NCBI RefSeq assembly: GCF_023149035.1
Contig: NZ_JAHXMY010000001.1
Coordinates: 372,001 to 436,000, forward strand
DNA length: 64,000 nt
DNA from: Microbacterium sp. EYE_78
GTDB taxonomy: Bacteria; Actinomycetota; Actinomycetes; Actinomycetales; Microbacteriaceae
Direction: 5' to 3'
The notes under the pieces are model-generated. The model saw only the letters and a program-made list of their open reading frames with translations. It had not been told where the DNA came from and made no database searches. Position numbers and translations under genes: made by a program. Shown one piece after another: positions 49,925 through 57,147 of the stretch (position 1 is its first letter; each line of letters begins with the position of its first letter).

Positions 49925-50431
49925 TCAGTGGACCCGACCGGTGATGACGTCGTCGAGCAGGCTGAGTGCCGACCGGACAGCCGCGTCGAGAATCTCTTCC
50001 GGCTCGCCGTCGAAGTGCAGCAAACGATGCCCTGTCCGATCCCCCGTCGCCCAGCCTAGGTACACCGTGCCGGCCGGGTGCCCGTCCTGGTCGTCCGGTC
50101 CTCCCACGCCCGTCGTCGACACCGCGACGTCGGCGTCCATGATGCTTCGCGCACCCCGCGCGAGCTGCTCGGCGCACGCCGCGGAGCACGGGTCGGTGCC
50201 GGGCTCGAGGCCGAGCACCTGCTCCTTGACCCGTGTCTGATAGGCGACGATGCCTCCGGCGAACCACTCCTGTGCGCCCTCGCCGCGCCCGACCTCCGCG
50301 GCGAGCTTGCCGCTGGTCAGCGATTCAGCGACGGCGCAGGTGAGCCCCGCGCGGCGAGCGGCGGCGGAGATGTCCTCGACGATGTCAGGCAGAGGACTCC
50401 GCCTCACCGGGGTCGGCGGGCTCGGGAACAA
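49925..50431 (-). CDS. CinA C-terminal domain protein (nicotinamide-nucleotide amidohydrolase)
   Basis: 168 residues, the stand-alone PncC-type CinA domain: CAVAESLTSGKLAAEVG, GGIVAYQTRVKEQVLG, VSTTGVGGPDDQDGHPAGTVYLGW. It deamidates nicotinamide mononucleotide to recycle it into NAD. The ATG at 50431 lies 47 bases inside the upstream small family-A gene; a GTG at 50407 and a CTG at 50392 (GGCGGAG upstream) are alternative starts, all overlapping, so translation is coupled in any case. Confidence 0.85.
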   Translation of the reverse strand: MFPSPPTPVRRSPLPDIVEDISAAARRAGLTCAVAESLTSGKLAAEVGRGEGAQEWFAGGIVAYQTRVKEQVLGLEPGTDPCSAACAEQLARGARSIMDADVAVSTTGVGGPDDQDGHPAGTVYLGWATGDRTGHRLLHFDGEPEEILDAAVRSALSLLDDVITGRVH

Positions 50432-50708
50432 GGTGCAGTCCCGCGGGCGAGTTCGCCGCGTACATCAGCGCCTCGGACCACGCACGGTTGATGCGCGACT
50501 GACGGCTGCCGTAGTACTTGAAGACGAGGGATGCGTGCGGGTGGAGCCACACCGACGTTCGCCCCTCGCCGATGCTCTTATCGTCGCGCCACGTGAAGTG
50601 GAAGGACTCGCCGCGGCGGAGCTTGTTGCCGATCACCTGCTGAAGGTGCGCCAGCGTGCGGTCCTCGAAGTCCACCTTGATGGAATCCTCATAGATGAAC
50701 TTGCCCAC
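50385..50708 (-). CDS. Small family-A protein (KLRRGESF subtype)
   Basis: 107 residues from GTG 50708 with GGAAGGAAA just upstream. GKFIYEDSIKVDFEDRTLAHL, NKLRRGESFHFTW, GRTSVWLHP, VFKYYGSRQ and ANSPAGLHLVPEP are nearly identical in plan to the copies at 51333 and 55788. Divergent from the family-A gene at 50769 with a 60-base shared promoter region; overlaps cinA-like gene downstream. Function unknown. Confidence 0.83.
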   Translation of the reverse strand: MGKFIYEDSIKVDFEDRTLAHLQQVIGNKLRRGESFHFTWRDDKSIGEGRTSVWLHPHASLVFKYYGSRQSRINRAWSEALMYAANSPAGLHLVPEPADPGEAESSA

Positions 50709-50768
50709 TCGTTTCCTTCCCCGTGTCACCGCGGTCCCGCAGCGACGTCTTCCCATTATGGTGTCCCC

Positions 50769-51101
50769 ATGGGCCTCATCTACTACGGCGGCTCGGCGAT
50801 GCCGATTCGGATCGAGGATCGTGCGCTCGCGCACTTGAAGGTCGTCATCGCCACGAAGCTCCGCCGCTCCGAGAGCTTCACCGTGTCGTGGCAGCATCCC
50901 GACGACTTCCCCCGTGGCCGCACGACCATCTGGCTGCACCCCTCGATCCCCCTGCGTTTCGTCTTCGACGAGCCGGAGCCGCCGGAACTGAGCCGGGAGT
51001 GGATCGAGGAGCTCGCCACCTCCGCGAACTCGTCGGGTGGCATCCAGCTCGTGTCGGGCCTCTTCGAGGTCGAGCACGGGCCCGAGCTCAGCTCGGAGTA
51101 A
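50769..51101 (+). CDS. Small family-A protein (KLRRSESF subtype), leaderless
   Basis: 110 residues. MGLIYYGG start, TKLRRSESFTVSW (about 30-42), GRTTIWLHPSIPLRFVFDEP, then ANSSGGIQLVSG. TATGGT (50757-50762) ends six bases before the ATG and there is no ribosome site, so the message is probably leaderless. Its 3' end overlaps the convergent family-B gene by 14 bases. Paired head-to-head with a member of the other subtype. Confidence 0.83.
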   Translation: MGLIYYGGSAMPIRIEDRALAHLKVVIATKLRRSESFTVSWQHPDDFPRGRTTIWLHPSIPLRFVFDEPEPPELSREWIEELATSANSSGGIQLVSGLFEVEHGPELSSE

Positions 51102-51336
51102 ACGCGCCCTCCGCGGCGCCGTCGTCCTCGGGCGCGTCGGGGATCGGGATCAGGGCGATCGGCACACCGGGGGAGATCAGCAGATGCGCCGGGCGAGGCG
51201 CGCCCTCGCCGTCGTTGACGGTGATCCAGCCGTGCCCCGACGCCAGCGCGGCCGCGATCTGACCCGCGATCTCCTCGTAGGTCTCCTCGCCGATGCTGTA
51301 CTGCTCCCCGCCGTAGTGCACGTCGATCCGCTTCAC
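51088..51336 (-). CDS. Small family-B protein (VNDGEG.PRPA family)
   Basis: 82 residues from GTG 51336, overlapping the stop of the family-A gene (GTGA). Plan: KRIDVHYGGEQYSIG start, a helix, WITVNDGEGAPRPAHLLISP, GVPIALIPIPD, acidic tail. The only relative in the window is at 53544. No annotation recognised. The direct coupling to a family-A member suggests equal stoichiometry or a complex of the two proteins. GGAGG lies upstream. Confidence 0.78.
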   Translation of the reverse strand: MKRIDVHYGGEQYSIGEETYEEIAGQIAAALASGHGWITVNDGEGAPRPAHLLISPGVPIALIPIPDAPEDDGAAEGAFTPS

Positions 51337-51659
51337 AGCCCGACCTCCTCCTTCGCCGAGGCCGCCGTCGGCTCGGGCACGATGTAGAGCCCACCGGGCG
51401 AGTTCGCCACGGACGACAAGGCCTCGATCCACGCCATGTTCAGCGGCGGTCGCTCGCCGCGGTAGAACTTGAAGACGAGCGTGCACCGGGGGTGCAGCCA
51501 GACGCTCGTCCGACCGTCGCCGATCGACGGGTCGTCCTTCCACGTGAAGTGGAAGGACTCCCCGCGTCTCAGCTTCGTGCTGATGACGAGCTGCAGGTGG
51601 GCAAGCGCGCGGTCGTCGAAGTCGACTTTGAGCGTGCCGTCGTAGATGAACTTGCCCAC
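51333..51659 (-). CDS. Small family-A protein (KLRRGESF subtype), downstream of dps
   Basis: 108 residues from GTG 51659, seven bases behind the dps stop and so in the dps transcript. GKFIYDGTLKVDFDDRALAHL, TKLRRGESFHFTW, GRTSVWLHPRCTLVFKFY, ANSPGGLYIVPEP. Followed by the coupled family-B gene. Operon order dps, family A, family B links the family to the stress/stationary-phase response by context only. Confidence 0.83.
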   Translation of the reverse strand: MGKFIYDGTLKVDFDDRALAHLQLVISTKLRRGESFHFTWKDDPSIGDGRTSVWLHPRCTLVFKFYRGERPPLNMAWIEALSSVANSPGGLYIVPEPTAASAKEEVGL

Positions 51660-51666
51660 CGCAGGA

Positions 51667-52215
51667 TCACCGAGGGGTGCGGTTCTCGGCGCTGATCATC
51701 CACGCGAACTGCTCGAGCGACTCGAGGATGCTGTGCAGAATGTCGGCGCTCGTCGGGTCCTCGTCGTCGACGTCGTCGTGGACGTCGCGGCAAGTGCCGA
51801 TGACGGCTTCGAGCCGCTCGGTGACGAGGTCGATGACCTCGGAGGTCAGGACCTCGCCGTGCGGGAACTCGGGGAGGGTGGTCGTCTCGGCGACCGTGTC
51901 GCTGCGCCCGTCCGGGACGGCGTGGAGCGCACGCATGCGCTCGGCGACGGTGTCGCTGAATTCGCGGGCGGCGTCGATGATCTCGTCGAGCTGCAGGTGG
52001 GTGTCGCGGAAGTTCTTGCCGACGACGTTCCAGTGGGCCTGCTTGCCCTGGATCGAGAGCTCGAGGAGGTCGACGAGCACGGCCTGCAGGTTGTCGCTCA
52101 GCTTCTGCGACGCGGTGAAGCCGCGCTCGGCGTTCTGCTCCTCGGTCAGTTGCGCACCCGACTTCGCGGGGCGGCGCTTGTTACGGGCGGCGGGCTTCGC
52201 CTCAGTGGTCGTCAT
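51667..52215 (-). CDS. dps: Dps-family DNA-binding ferritin-like protein
   Basis: 182 residues. Ferroxidase-site residues in GKQAHWNVVGKNFRDTHLQLDE and the second helix pair; the dodecamer family stores iron and shields DNA in starved or oxidatively stressed cells. A lysine/arginine/alanine-rich N-terminal tail (AKPAARNKRRPAKSG, about 6-20) is the usual DNA-binding extension. TAGCGT lies upstream, and an 8-bp inverted repeat in the leader surrounds the ribosome site. Confidence 0.93.
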   Translation of the reverse strand: MTTTEAKPAARNKRRPAKSGAQLTEEQNAERGFTASQKLSDNLQAVLVDLLELSIQGKQAHWNVVGKNFRDTHLQLDEIIDAAREFSDTVAERMRALHAVPDGRSDTVAETTTLPEFPHGEVLTSEVIDLVTERLEAVIGTCRDVHDDVDDEDPTSADILHSILESLEQFAWMISAENRTPR

Positions 52216-52216
52216 G

Positions 52217-52248
52217 GGACATCCCTTCTTCGCGGAACGTGGATGTCC
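52217..52248 (-). promoter_or_regulatory. Leader inverted repeat of dps
   Basis: GGACATCC (52217-52224) and GGATGTCC (52241-52248) are perfect 8-base arms 16 bases apart. In the dps mRNA they would form a hairpin just before the ATG with the ribosome site (AAGAAGG) at the base of the 3' arm, which could limit translation or mark an operator. Confidence 0.4.
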
Positions 52249-52408
52249 TTCACGCTACGACCGCGCATCGCGCCGGGGCATCGGGTTGCGTCCCCTCCTG
52301 CCCGGTGATAACCCCGCGACGAGGGACGGTTGCGCACGCCGGGTCGCTCGTCAAGCCTGCTGTCTCCGAGAACGATCGCGTCCACAGTGGACGGTGGCAG
52401 GAGGTTCC

Positions 52409-53155
52409 ATGCCCACGACCCACCCCATCGAGGCGATCGTCGTCGTCGTGCCCGCGCGCGACGAGGAGGAGCTGCTGGCCGCGTCGCTCGGCGCCCTCGA
52501 GATCGCGGCACTGGCGGCCCGCGCCGCCGGCATCGGGGTGCAGATCGTCGTGGTCCTCGATGCGTGCCGCGACGCATCCGCCGACATCGCCTCCGCCGCC
52601 GATGTCATGGTCGTCGAGATCGACGAATGCTCGGCCGCCGCGGGCCGGAACGCCGGCGTGGACGCCGCGCTCCAGCTGTTCGCCGACCTGCCGCCCGAGC
52701 GGATCTGGACGGCGCACACCGATGCCGACTCGATCGTGCCGCCGCACTGGCTCACGCATCAGCTCTCGCTTGCGCGGCGGGGCGCCGTCGCGATCGCGGG
52801 TACCGTCCGCCCCGATTTCGCCGACCTCACACCCGAGCAGACCGACGCGTGGTGGGCAGCGCACACACCGGGGGTCGCCGACGGTCGCGCGCACGGAGCG
52901 AACCTCGGCGTCCGCGCCGACGCCCTCCGTGACGTCGGAGGATTTCCGCGCGCCGACCGGGAGGACATCACCCTCGTCGACGCGCTGCGCGGATCCGGCG
53001 CTGAGGTGGTCGCGTCGGATGCCGCCTGGGTGCGCACGAGCGGGCGCGCGGCACGGCAGGCAGGCCGGGGGTACGCCGAGCGCCTGCGGGACGACCTGCA
53101 GCGGGCGGCGGCCGACGGCATCCGTCGCGTCGCGCACCCGATCTCGATGATCTGA
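52409..53155 (+). CDS. Glycosyltransferase family 2 protein
   Basis: 248 residues. GT-A features: VVVVPARDEEELLAASLGAL, VVVLDACRD, HTDADSIVPPHWL (metal-binding DxD), and GANLGVRADALRDVGGFP followed by REDITLVDALRGSG. Inverting transferase acting on the cytoplasmic side; no membrane segment. GGAGG precedes the ATG. Such orphan GT2 proteins in this lineage often sit with methyltransferase and deacetylase genes, absent here. Substrate unknown. Confidence 0.88.
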   Translation: MPTTHPIEAIVVVVPARDEEELLAASLGALEIAALAARAAGIGVQIVVVLDACRDASADIASAADVMVVEIDECSAAAGRNAGVDAALQLFADLPPERIWTAHTDADSIVPPHWLTHQLSLARRGAVAIAGTVRPDFADLTPEQTDAWWAAHTPGVADGRAHGANLGVRADALRDVGGFPRADREDITLVDALRGSGAEVVASDAAWVRTSGRAARQAGRGYAERLRDDLQRAAADGIRRVAHPISMI

Positions 53156-53164
53156 CGCAGCCGT

Positions 53165-53473
53165 TCAGCCGTTCAGCCGGACGGCGACCGCCTCGAACTC
53201 CTCGTCGGTGACAGCGATCCCGGCCTCCTTCAGCCGCTGCGCGAGGATGGATCTCGGGTCCACGTCGTCGTGACCGGCGACGTCCGCGCGCGTCTGCACG
53301 AGGATGCCCTCGATCTTCTGGCCGGCGTCGGCGTCGTTCTGCGACATCATCGGCGCGGTCTGCGCAGGGTCGCCTGCGGTGCCGCGTTGGACGTCCCCCG
53401 CCCAGATCTCTTCGCGTCCGCCGTCCTGGCCGTGGTGGTCACCCGTGCGGCCGACATCCTTCGCATCGCTCAT
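53165..53473 (-). CDS. Small acidic hydrophilic protein
   Basis: 102 residues, not recognised. The first 45 residues are polar and disordered-looking; the C-terminal half (GQKIEGILVQTRADVAGHDD, then ILAQRLKEAGIAVTDEEFEA) looks like two or three helices. The stop is nine bases from the convergent glycosyltransferase stop. Length, start spacing and context in the small-protein island support a gene. Confidence 0.55.
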   Translation of the reverse strand: MSDAKDVGRTGDHHGQDGGREEIWAGDVQRGTAGDPAQTAPMMSQNDADAGQKIEGILVQTRADVAGHDDVDPRSILAQRLKEAGIAVTDEEFEAVAVRLNG

Positions 53474-53543
53474 AGCGCAAGTGTGCTCGCCCGTTCCACG
53501 GACCGTTATCCCCTTGACCGTGTCGGCACGCAGGGATAGGCGC

Positions 53544-53861
53544 TCACCGGCGGCGTGGTCGCCCGGTGTGGATCGTTGGTCCGTCCCAGAGCGGTGACAG
53601 GCCTTCCGGCTCCGGATCGTCGAACGCCGGGGCCTGTCCGTCCGTCGGCGGGTCCTGCGGCTCGGGCACGGGGATCACGGCGATGGGCACGCCCGGTGTG
53701 ATGAAGAGGTACGCGGGGCGAGGACTGCCCTCACCGTCGTTGACGGCGAGCCAGTGCTCGCCGGCCCGCGCGCCCTCCTGGATCTCGCGGTGCACGTCGT
53801 CGAGCGTCCGGTTGCCGACGCTGTACCACTGACCGCCGTACGAGATGTCGATGCGCTTCAT
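53544..53861 (-). CDS. Small family-B protein (VNDGEG.PRPA family)
   Basis: 105 residues from ATG 53861 with GAGGAG upstream. MKRIDISYGGQWYSVGNRTL, WLAVNDGEGSPRPAYLFITP, GVPIAVIPVPEP correspond residue for residue to the gene at 51088-51336; the tail is longer and proline/acid-rich, ending basic (GRPRRR). Here it is not coupled to a family-A gene. Function unknown. Confidence 0.75.
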   Translation of the reverse strand: MKRIDISYGGQWYSVGNRTLDDVHREIQEGARAGEHWLAVNDGEGSPRPAYLFITPGVPIAVIPVPEPQDPPTDGQAPAFDDPEPEGLSPLWDGPTIHTGRPRRR

Positions 53862-53960
53862 CGGGTCTCCTCGGCTTCCGGCGGGCTTCGGTGCACCAGC
53901 ATCCGACCTATCGGACGCGAAGGCCACGATCTTGACAGGCCGGGACGCAGACACTACCCG

Positions 53961-54251
53961 TCAGAGCGCGGCGAGCGGCGGACGGTGCGCGATCGGCTTC
54001 GGCTTGCCCCGACGCGAGGCGCAGGCGGCGAGATGGCGGGCGCCGCCGAGAAGGAGTTCGTCGACGGTCGGGAACCATGCGGTACCCGACCCGCCGTGGA
54101 CCCAGGTGACGTCGTAGCCGCCGTCGGCCGCCTCCTCGACGTATGCCAGGAGGTTCGCCGCGTCGGCGCGCGAGACCCGCGAATTGCAAAGACGCCAGGC
54201 GCCCGGCGCCAGCGCCTCGAGCGTGAGTTGATGGACGGGGTCTGCGCTCAT
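53961..54251 (-). CDS. Small hypothetical protein
   Basis: 96 residues, not recognised. MSADPVHQLTLEALAPGAWR, an LCNSRVSRADAANLLAYVEE helix, then YDVTWVHGGSGTAWFPTVDE and a basic tail. The mixture of W, H and G around residues 50-60 suggests a compact alpha/beta domain. Lies 99 bases upstream of the family-B gene on the same strand. Confidence 0.6.
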   Translation of the reverse strand: MSADPVHQLTLEALAPGAWRLCNSRVSRADAANLLAYVEEAADGGYDVTWVHGGSGTAWFPTVDELLLGGARHLAACASRRGKPKPIAHRPPLAAL

Positions 54252-54460
54252 GGTCGCACCTCCGGGGTGTAGCGTGTCTGGCGATCGTCATTGACCGTCG
54301 GCGAGCAAACTGCCTCGCGGATTCACCATCGCTCGCAGAGCCCGTCTCACGGAGGGCCTTGACACACCGCGCACCCGGGGGTACCCGCCGCCGAGGTGAG
54401 TAGCAGACCCGGCGGGGCGGAGTCAATGCCCCCACGCACATCCAACAGCCCGCCTAGCGT

Positions 54461-54570
54461 TGGGCGTGCAAGGTAAGTAGGCGGATGGTCGAGTCGAGAG
54501 GTGTTCGGGTCACCGTTCCACTCCCCCGCTTATGACAGGCCCCGGCGATCGGGCTTATCGCCGGGGCCTT
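54461..54570 (+). ncRNA. Candidate small RNA or structured leader
   Basis: The 390-base gene-free stretch 54252-54641 contains TAGCGT (54455-54460, a possible -10 box) followed 75 bases later by a perfect 13-bp hairpin and a short T run. The enclosed sequence has a C-rich unpaired segment (CTCCCCCGC, 54521-54529). A free ~105-base RNA, or an attenuated leader of the gene at 54642, would both fit. Upstream, TTGACA at 54359-54364 has no convincing -10 partner. Nothing else is visible in the stretch. Confidence 0.3.
54537..54569 (+). terminator. Intrinsic terminator/attenuator hairpin
   Basis: AGGCCCCGGCGAT (54537-54549) pairs perfectly with 54557-54569 around a 7-base loop. It lies 72 bases before a gene in the same direction, so it ends an upstream transcript or attenuates that gene. 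Confidence 0.7.
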
Positions 54571-54641
54571 ACCTGTGCAAGCCCCTCTCCCGTGGCGCCC
54601 CTCGGACGTACCGTCGGCCCACCGAACGAGAGGAGCACGAC

Positions 54642-54833
54642 ATGACCGATCACACCGAACGCGCGGAGTCGGACGGCTCGCTGCCCGGGGGCTCGCTGCC
54701 GGACGAGGACCCGATCGAGGCCGTCCGTCACGCAGCCTCGAACGACGAGAGCGTGCCCATCGAGAACGTCGAGCCGGGCGTCGACCCCGACTCGGCGGAC
54801 TCGAGCAGGTCGCTGCACCGCGACGGCGACTGA
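54642..54833 (+). CDS. Small acidic disordered protein
   Basis: 63 residues: MTDHTERAESDGSLPGGSLP, DEDPIEAVRHAASNDESVPI, then ENVEPGVDPDSADSSRSLHRDGD. Highly acidic, no hydrophobic core. GAGAGGAG precedes the ATG at good distance. Resembles the small hydrophilic stress proteins common in actinobacteria, but no family recognised. Confidence 0.55.
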   Translation: MTDHTERAESDGSLPGGSLPDEDPIEAVRHAASNDESVPIENVEPGVDPDSADSSRSLHRDGD

Positions 54834-54848
54834 GGTCCCCCGATCGGG

Positions 54849-54881
54849 GAGCGGCCGCATCCGAACGGGGTGCGGCCGCTC
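54849..54881. terminator. Bidirectional terminator
   Basis: GAGCGGCCGCA (54849-54859) pairs with TGCGGCCGCTC (54871-54881) around an 11-base loop, between the stops of the acidic small protein (54833) and the transglycosylase (54889). Confidence 0.75.
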
Positions 54882-54888
54882 CTCTGCG

Positions 54889-55686
54889 TCAGCGGCTGTC
54901 GTCGACGAAGTGGGCGTATTCGTTGGCCCGCACCGCGACGTCGTCCACGTATCGCGTCAGCGGGTTGTACGTGAAGATCGCCTGCCGCCACCGTGCCGCG
55001 GTGTCGAGCGGTCCCGATCGGCAGAGGTACCGGCCGGCGGCGAGGGCGGCATCGTCGATGTGGTTCGGGTCTCGCGTGCCGTCGGCGTCGCCGTCGGCAC
55101 CCCACCTCCGCCAGGTCTCGGGGATGAACTGCATCGGCCCGACAGCCCGATCCCACCGTTCGTCGCCGTCGAGCCGGCCGCCGTCGGTGTCATCGACGGC
55201 GGCGACACCGTCGCCGTCGAGGCGCGGACCCAGGATGCGCGGGGACACGAGTCCGCTCTCGTCGAGCGACGCTCCGCCGTACGCGCCGTGACGGGTCTCG
55301 ACCCATCCGATGCCCGCCAGCGTGTTCCACGCGATCGCGCACGACGGCTGCTCGTTCGCGAGGGTGAGATCCGCCGCTGCGTAGGCGACGACCGCGCGAC
55401 GCGGGATGCCGGTGGCCGCCGCGACCTCCGTCGCCCACGCCGGGTCGACGAGGTCGATCGCCGGCGCCCGCGCGGGATCGGCGCCCGTCACCGCGACGGC
55501 CGCCTCCGGGATACGCGCCGCTGTCGACGAGACCTCGGGCGGCGCCTGCTCGTCGCGCTCCGGGACGGACAGGCAGGCTGCCAGGAGCACGACGATCCCC
55601 GCCGGAACGACGCCGAGCGCGACCGCGACGACCGCTGACCGGCGTCGCTGGACCCGTGCGGAACGGCGGCGCCGACGTGCAGCCAT
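54889..55686 (-). CDS. Lytic murein transglycosylase (SLT/MltB-like) lipoprotein
   Basis: 265 residues. Arginine-rich N-terminus, hydrophobic segment (AVVAVALGVVPAGIVVLLAAC) ending in a lipobox-like LAAC (C38). Catalytic glutamate E130 in GIGWVETRHGAYGG; then GPMQFIPETWRRWGADGDAD, DPNHIDDAALAAGRYLC and IFTYNPLTRYVDDV, the MltB-type lysozyme-like domain. It cleaves peptidoglycan glycan strands outside the membrane during growth, division or spore/resuscitation-like events. Confidence 0.9.
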   Translation of the reverse strand: MAARRRRRSARVQRRRSAVVAVALGVVPAGIVVLLAACLSVPERDEQAPPEVSSTAARIPEAAVAVTGADPARAPAIDLVDPAWATEVAAATGIPRRAVVAYAAADLTLANEQPSCAIAWNTLAGIGWVETRHGAYGGASLDESGLVSPRILGPRLDGDGVAAVDDTDGGRLDGDERWDRAVGPMQFIPETWRRWGADGDADGTRDPNHIDDAALAAGRYLCRSGPLDTAARWRQAIFTYNPLTRYVDDVAVRANEYAHFVDDSR

Positions 55687-55787
55687 CTCGACGCCTCCTC
55701 CCGCGCCGAACGGTGTCAGGGCGCCCGGTCCACCGTAGTGCCGGCCTCTCCGGATTCGCCGGGGACGGGCCCAGAGGCATCCACCCC

Positions 55788-56117
55788 TCAGATCGTCTCG
55801 AGCGAGCCGATACGACTGTCGTCGGCCGGCTCGCTCATGACGAAGAGCCCTCCGGTCGAGTTCGCGGCGTGGGCCAGCTTCTCGAGCCAGGTCCGGTTGA
55901 TCGACGGGGCGCGCGAGCCGTAGTACTTGAAGTCGAGATCCGCAGACGGGTGGATCCAGACCGCACGACGACCGTCACCGACGCTCGGGTCGTCCCGCCA
56001 CGTGAAGTAGAAGGACTCGCCCCGCTTGAGTTTGTTGCCGATGACGATCTGCAGGTGGGCGAGCACCCGGTCCTCGACTTCGGTCTTCACGAGCGTGTTG
56101 TAGTGAAACCTGCCCAT
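55788..56117 (-). CDS. Small family-A protein (KLKRGESF subtype)
   Basis: 109 residues from ATG 56117, GGAGGG upstream. GRFHYNTLVKTEVEDRVLAHL, NKLKRGESFYFTW, GRRAVWIHPSADLDFKYYGSR, ANSTGGLFVMSEP. The arginine before GESF is preceded by lysine rather than arginine. Sixth copy in the window; single-gene unit between the transglycosylase and a hydrolase, both on the same strand. Confidence 0.83.
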   Translation of the reverse strand: MGRFHYNTLVKTEVEDRVLAHLQIVIGNKLKRGESFYFTWRDDPSVGDGRRAVWIHPSADLDFKYYGSRAPSINRTWLEKLAHAANSTGGLFVMSEPADDSRIGSLETI

Positions 56118-56235
56118 GGGGCGGCCCTCCGGCCGAGAAGCAGCGCCGACCGCGAACACACCGCTGAGCGGTGCTGCGGATTCGTGGGGGTGACGTTTCT
56201 CCGTTGTCCCCCACCGTCCTCGCCTGCGGGCGTGT

Positions 56236-57147
56236 TCACAACCCCCGGCGGCGGATCGGACCCTCCCGCTCGGCGTGTCGGACTCCCGCGTCGAGGATCG
56301 CCGTCGCCGTCGCGGCGGGACTGTGCTCGTGCACGACGTGCGCACCTCCGGCGATCTCCACCACCGTGCCGCGAGGGGCCGCGGCCGCCAGGCGCCGGCA
56401 CCATTCGGGGCCTGCGATCGGGTCGCGCGACCCGCGGACGACCATGACGGGCATCTGCAGACACCTCACGCGCTCCTCGAGCGGGTAGGCGATCATGTGG
56501 CGCAGCTGCGTCACGTACCAGCGCGGACCGCAGCGCAGGTAGTCGGAGAAGACCATCGCATTGACGCGGGGCGACTCGCGGAGGGTGTCGGCCGCGAGTG
56601 CGACAGCCTGCGCTCGGACGTTCCGATGCCGATCGTCCGCCACGGGGCCGACCAGAACGACTCGACCGGCGACGGCGGGGTCGCGCCGCGCAGCCTCGAC
56701 CACCCACTGGGCGCCCATCGAGTGCCCGACCAGCGTCGCGGTACCGATCCGCAGTCGCCGCAGCGCGACGGTGAGCGCCGCGGCCATGGTGTCGATGTCG
56801 ACGTCACGGCCCGGCTTCGGCATGCCGCCGTAGCCGGGCAGATCGACGGACAGGACCGTCGCGGACCGCGCCAGCTCACGGCGAAGGCCGCGCAGGTAGC
56901 GGTGCGACATGCCGATGCCGTGGACGAGGAGGACGACCGGAGCGGATGCCGACGGTGCGGCATCCGCGATCACGCCGAAGACGAGCCCGTCGACGTCGAT
57001 GCGTCGGCGCGTCTCGCCGCGGGTCGTGATCAGGAGCGGGGCGCCGGGTGGCGCCGGGATGCGGGGACGAACGCGGCGCGCCCGATCCGGAAGACCACGA
57101 CAGCCGCGACCACCCAGGGGCCGACCACGAGGATCGGATCCAGCCAC
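56236..57147 (-). CDS. Alpha/beta hydrolase
   Basis: 303 residues in the longest frame. VLLVHGIGMSHRYL (oxyanion), VGHSMGAQWV (nucleophile serine), VVRGSRDPIAG (acid) and GGAHVVHEHSP (histidine) form a complete triad. Start uncertain: no ATG, GTG or TTG lies in frame between 57147 and the needed first strand near 57000, so either translation begins at ATG 57147, overlapping the upstream gene by 118 bases, or at CTG 57033, which overlaps that gene's stop as CTGA. Substrate unknown; esterase or lactonase-like. Confidence 0.82.
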   Translation of the reverse strand: MAGSDPRGRPLGGRGCRGLPDRARRVRPRIPAPPGAPLLITTRGETRRRIDVDGLVFGVIADAAPSASAPVVLLVHGIGMSHRYLRGLRRELARSATVLSVDLPGYGGMPKPGRDVDIDTMAAALTVALRRLRIGTATLVGHSMGAQWVVEAARRDPAVAGRVVLVGPVADDRHRNVRAQAVALAADTLRESPRVNAMVFSDYLRCGPRWYVTQLRHMIAYPLEERVRCLQMPVMVVRGSRDPIAGPEWCRRLAAAAPRGTVVEIAGGAHVVHEHSPAATATAILDAGVRHAEREGPIRRRGL

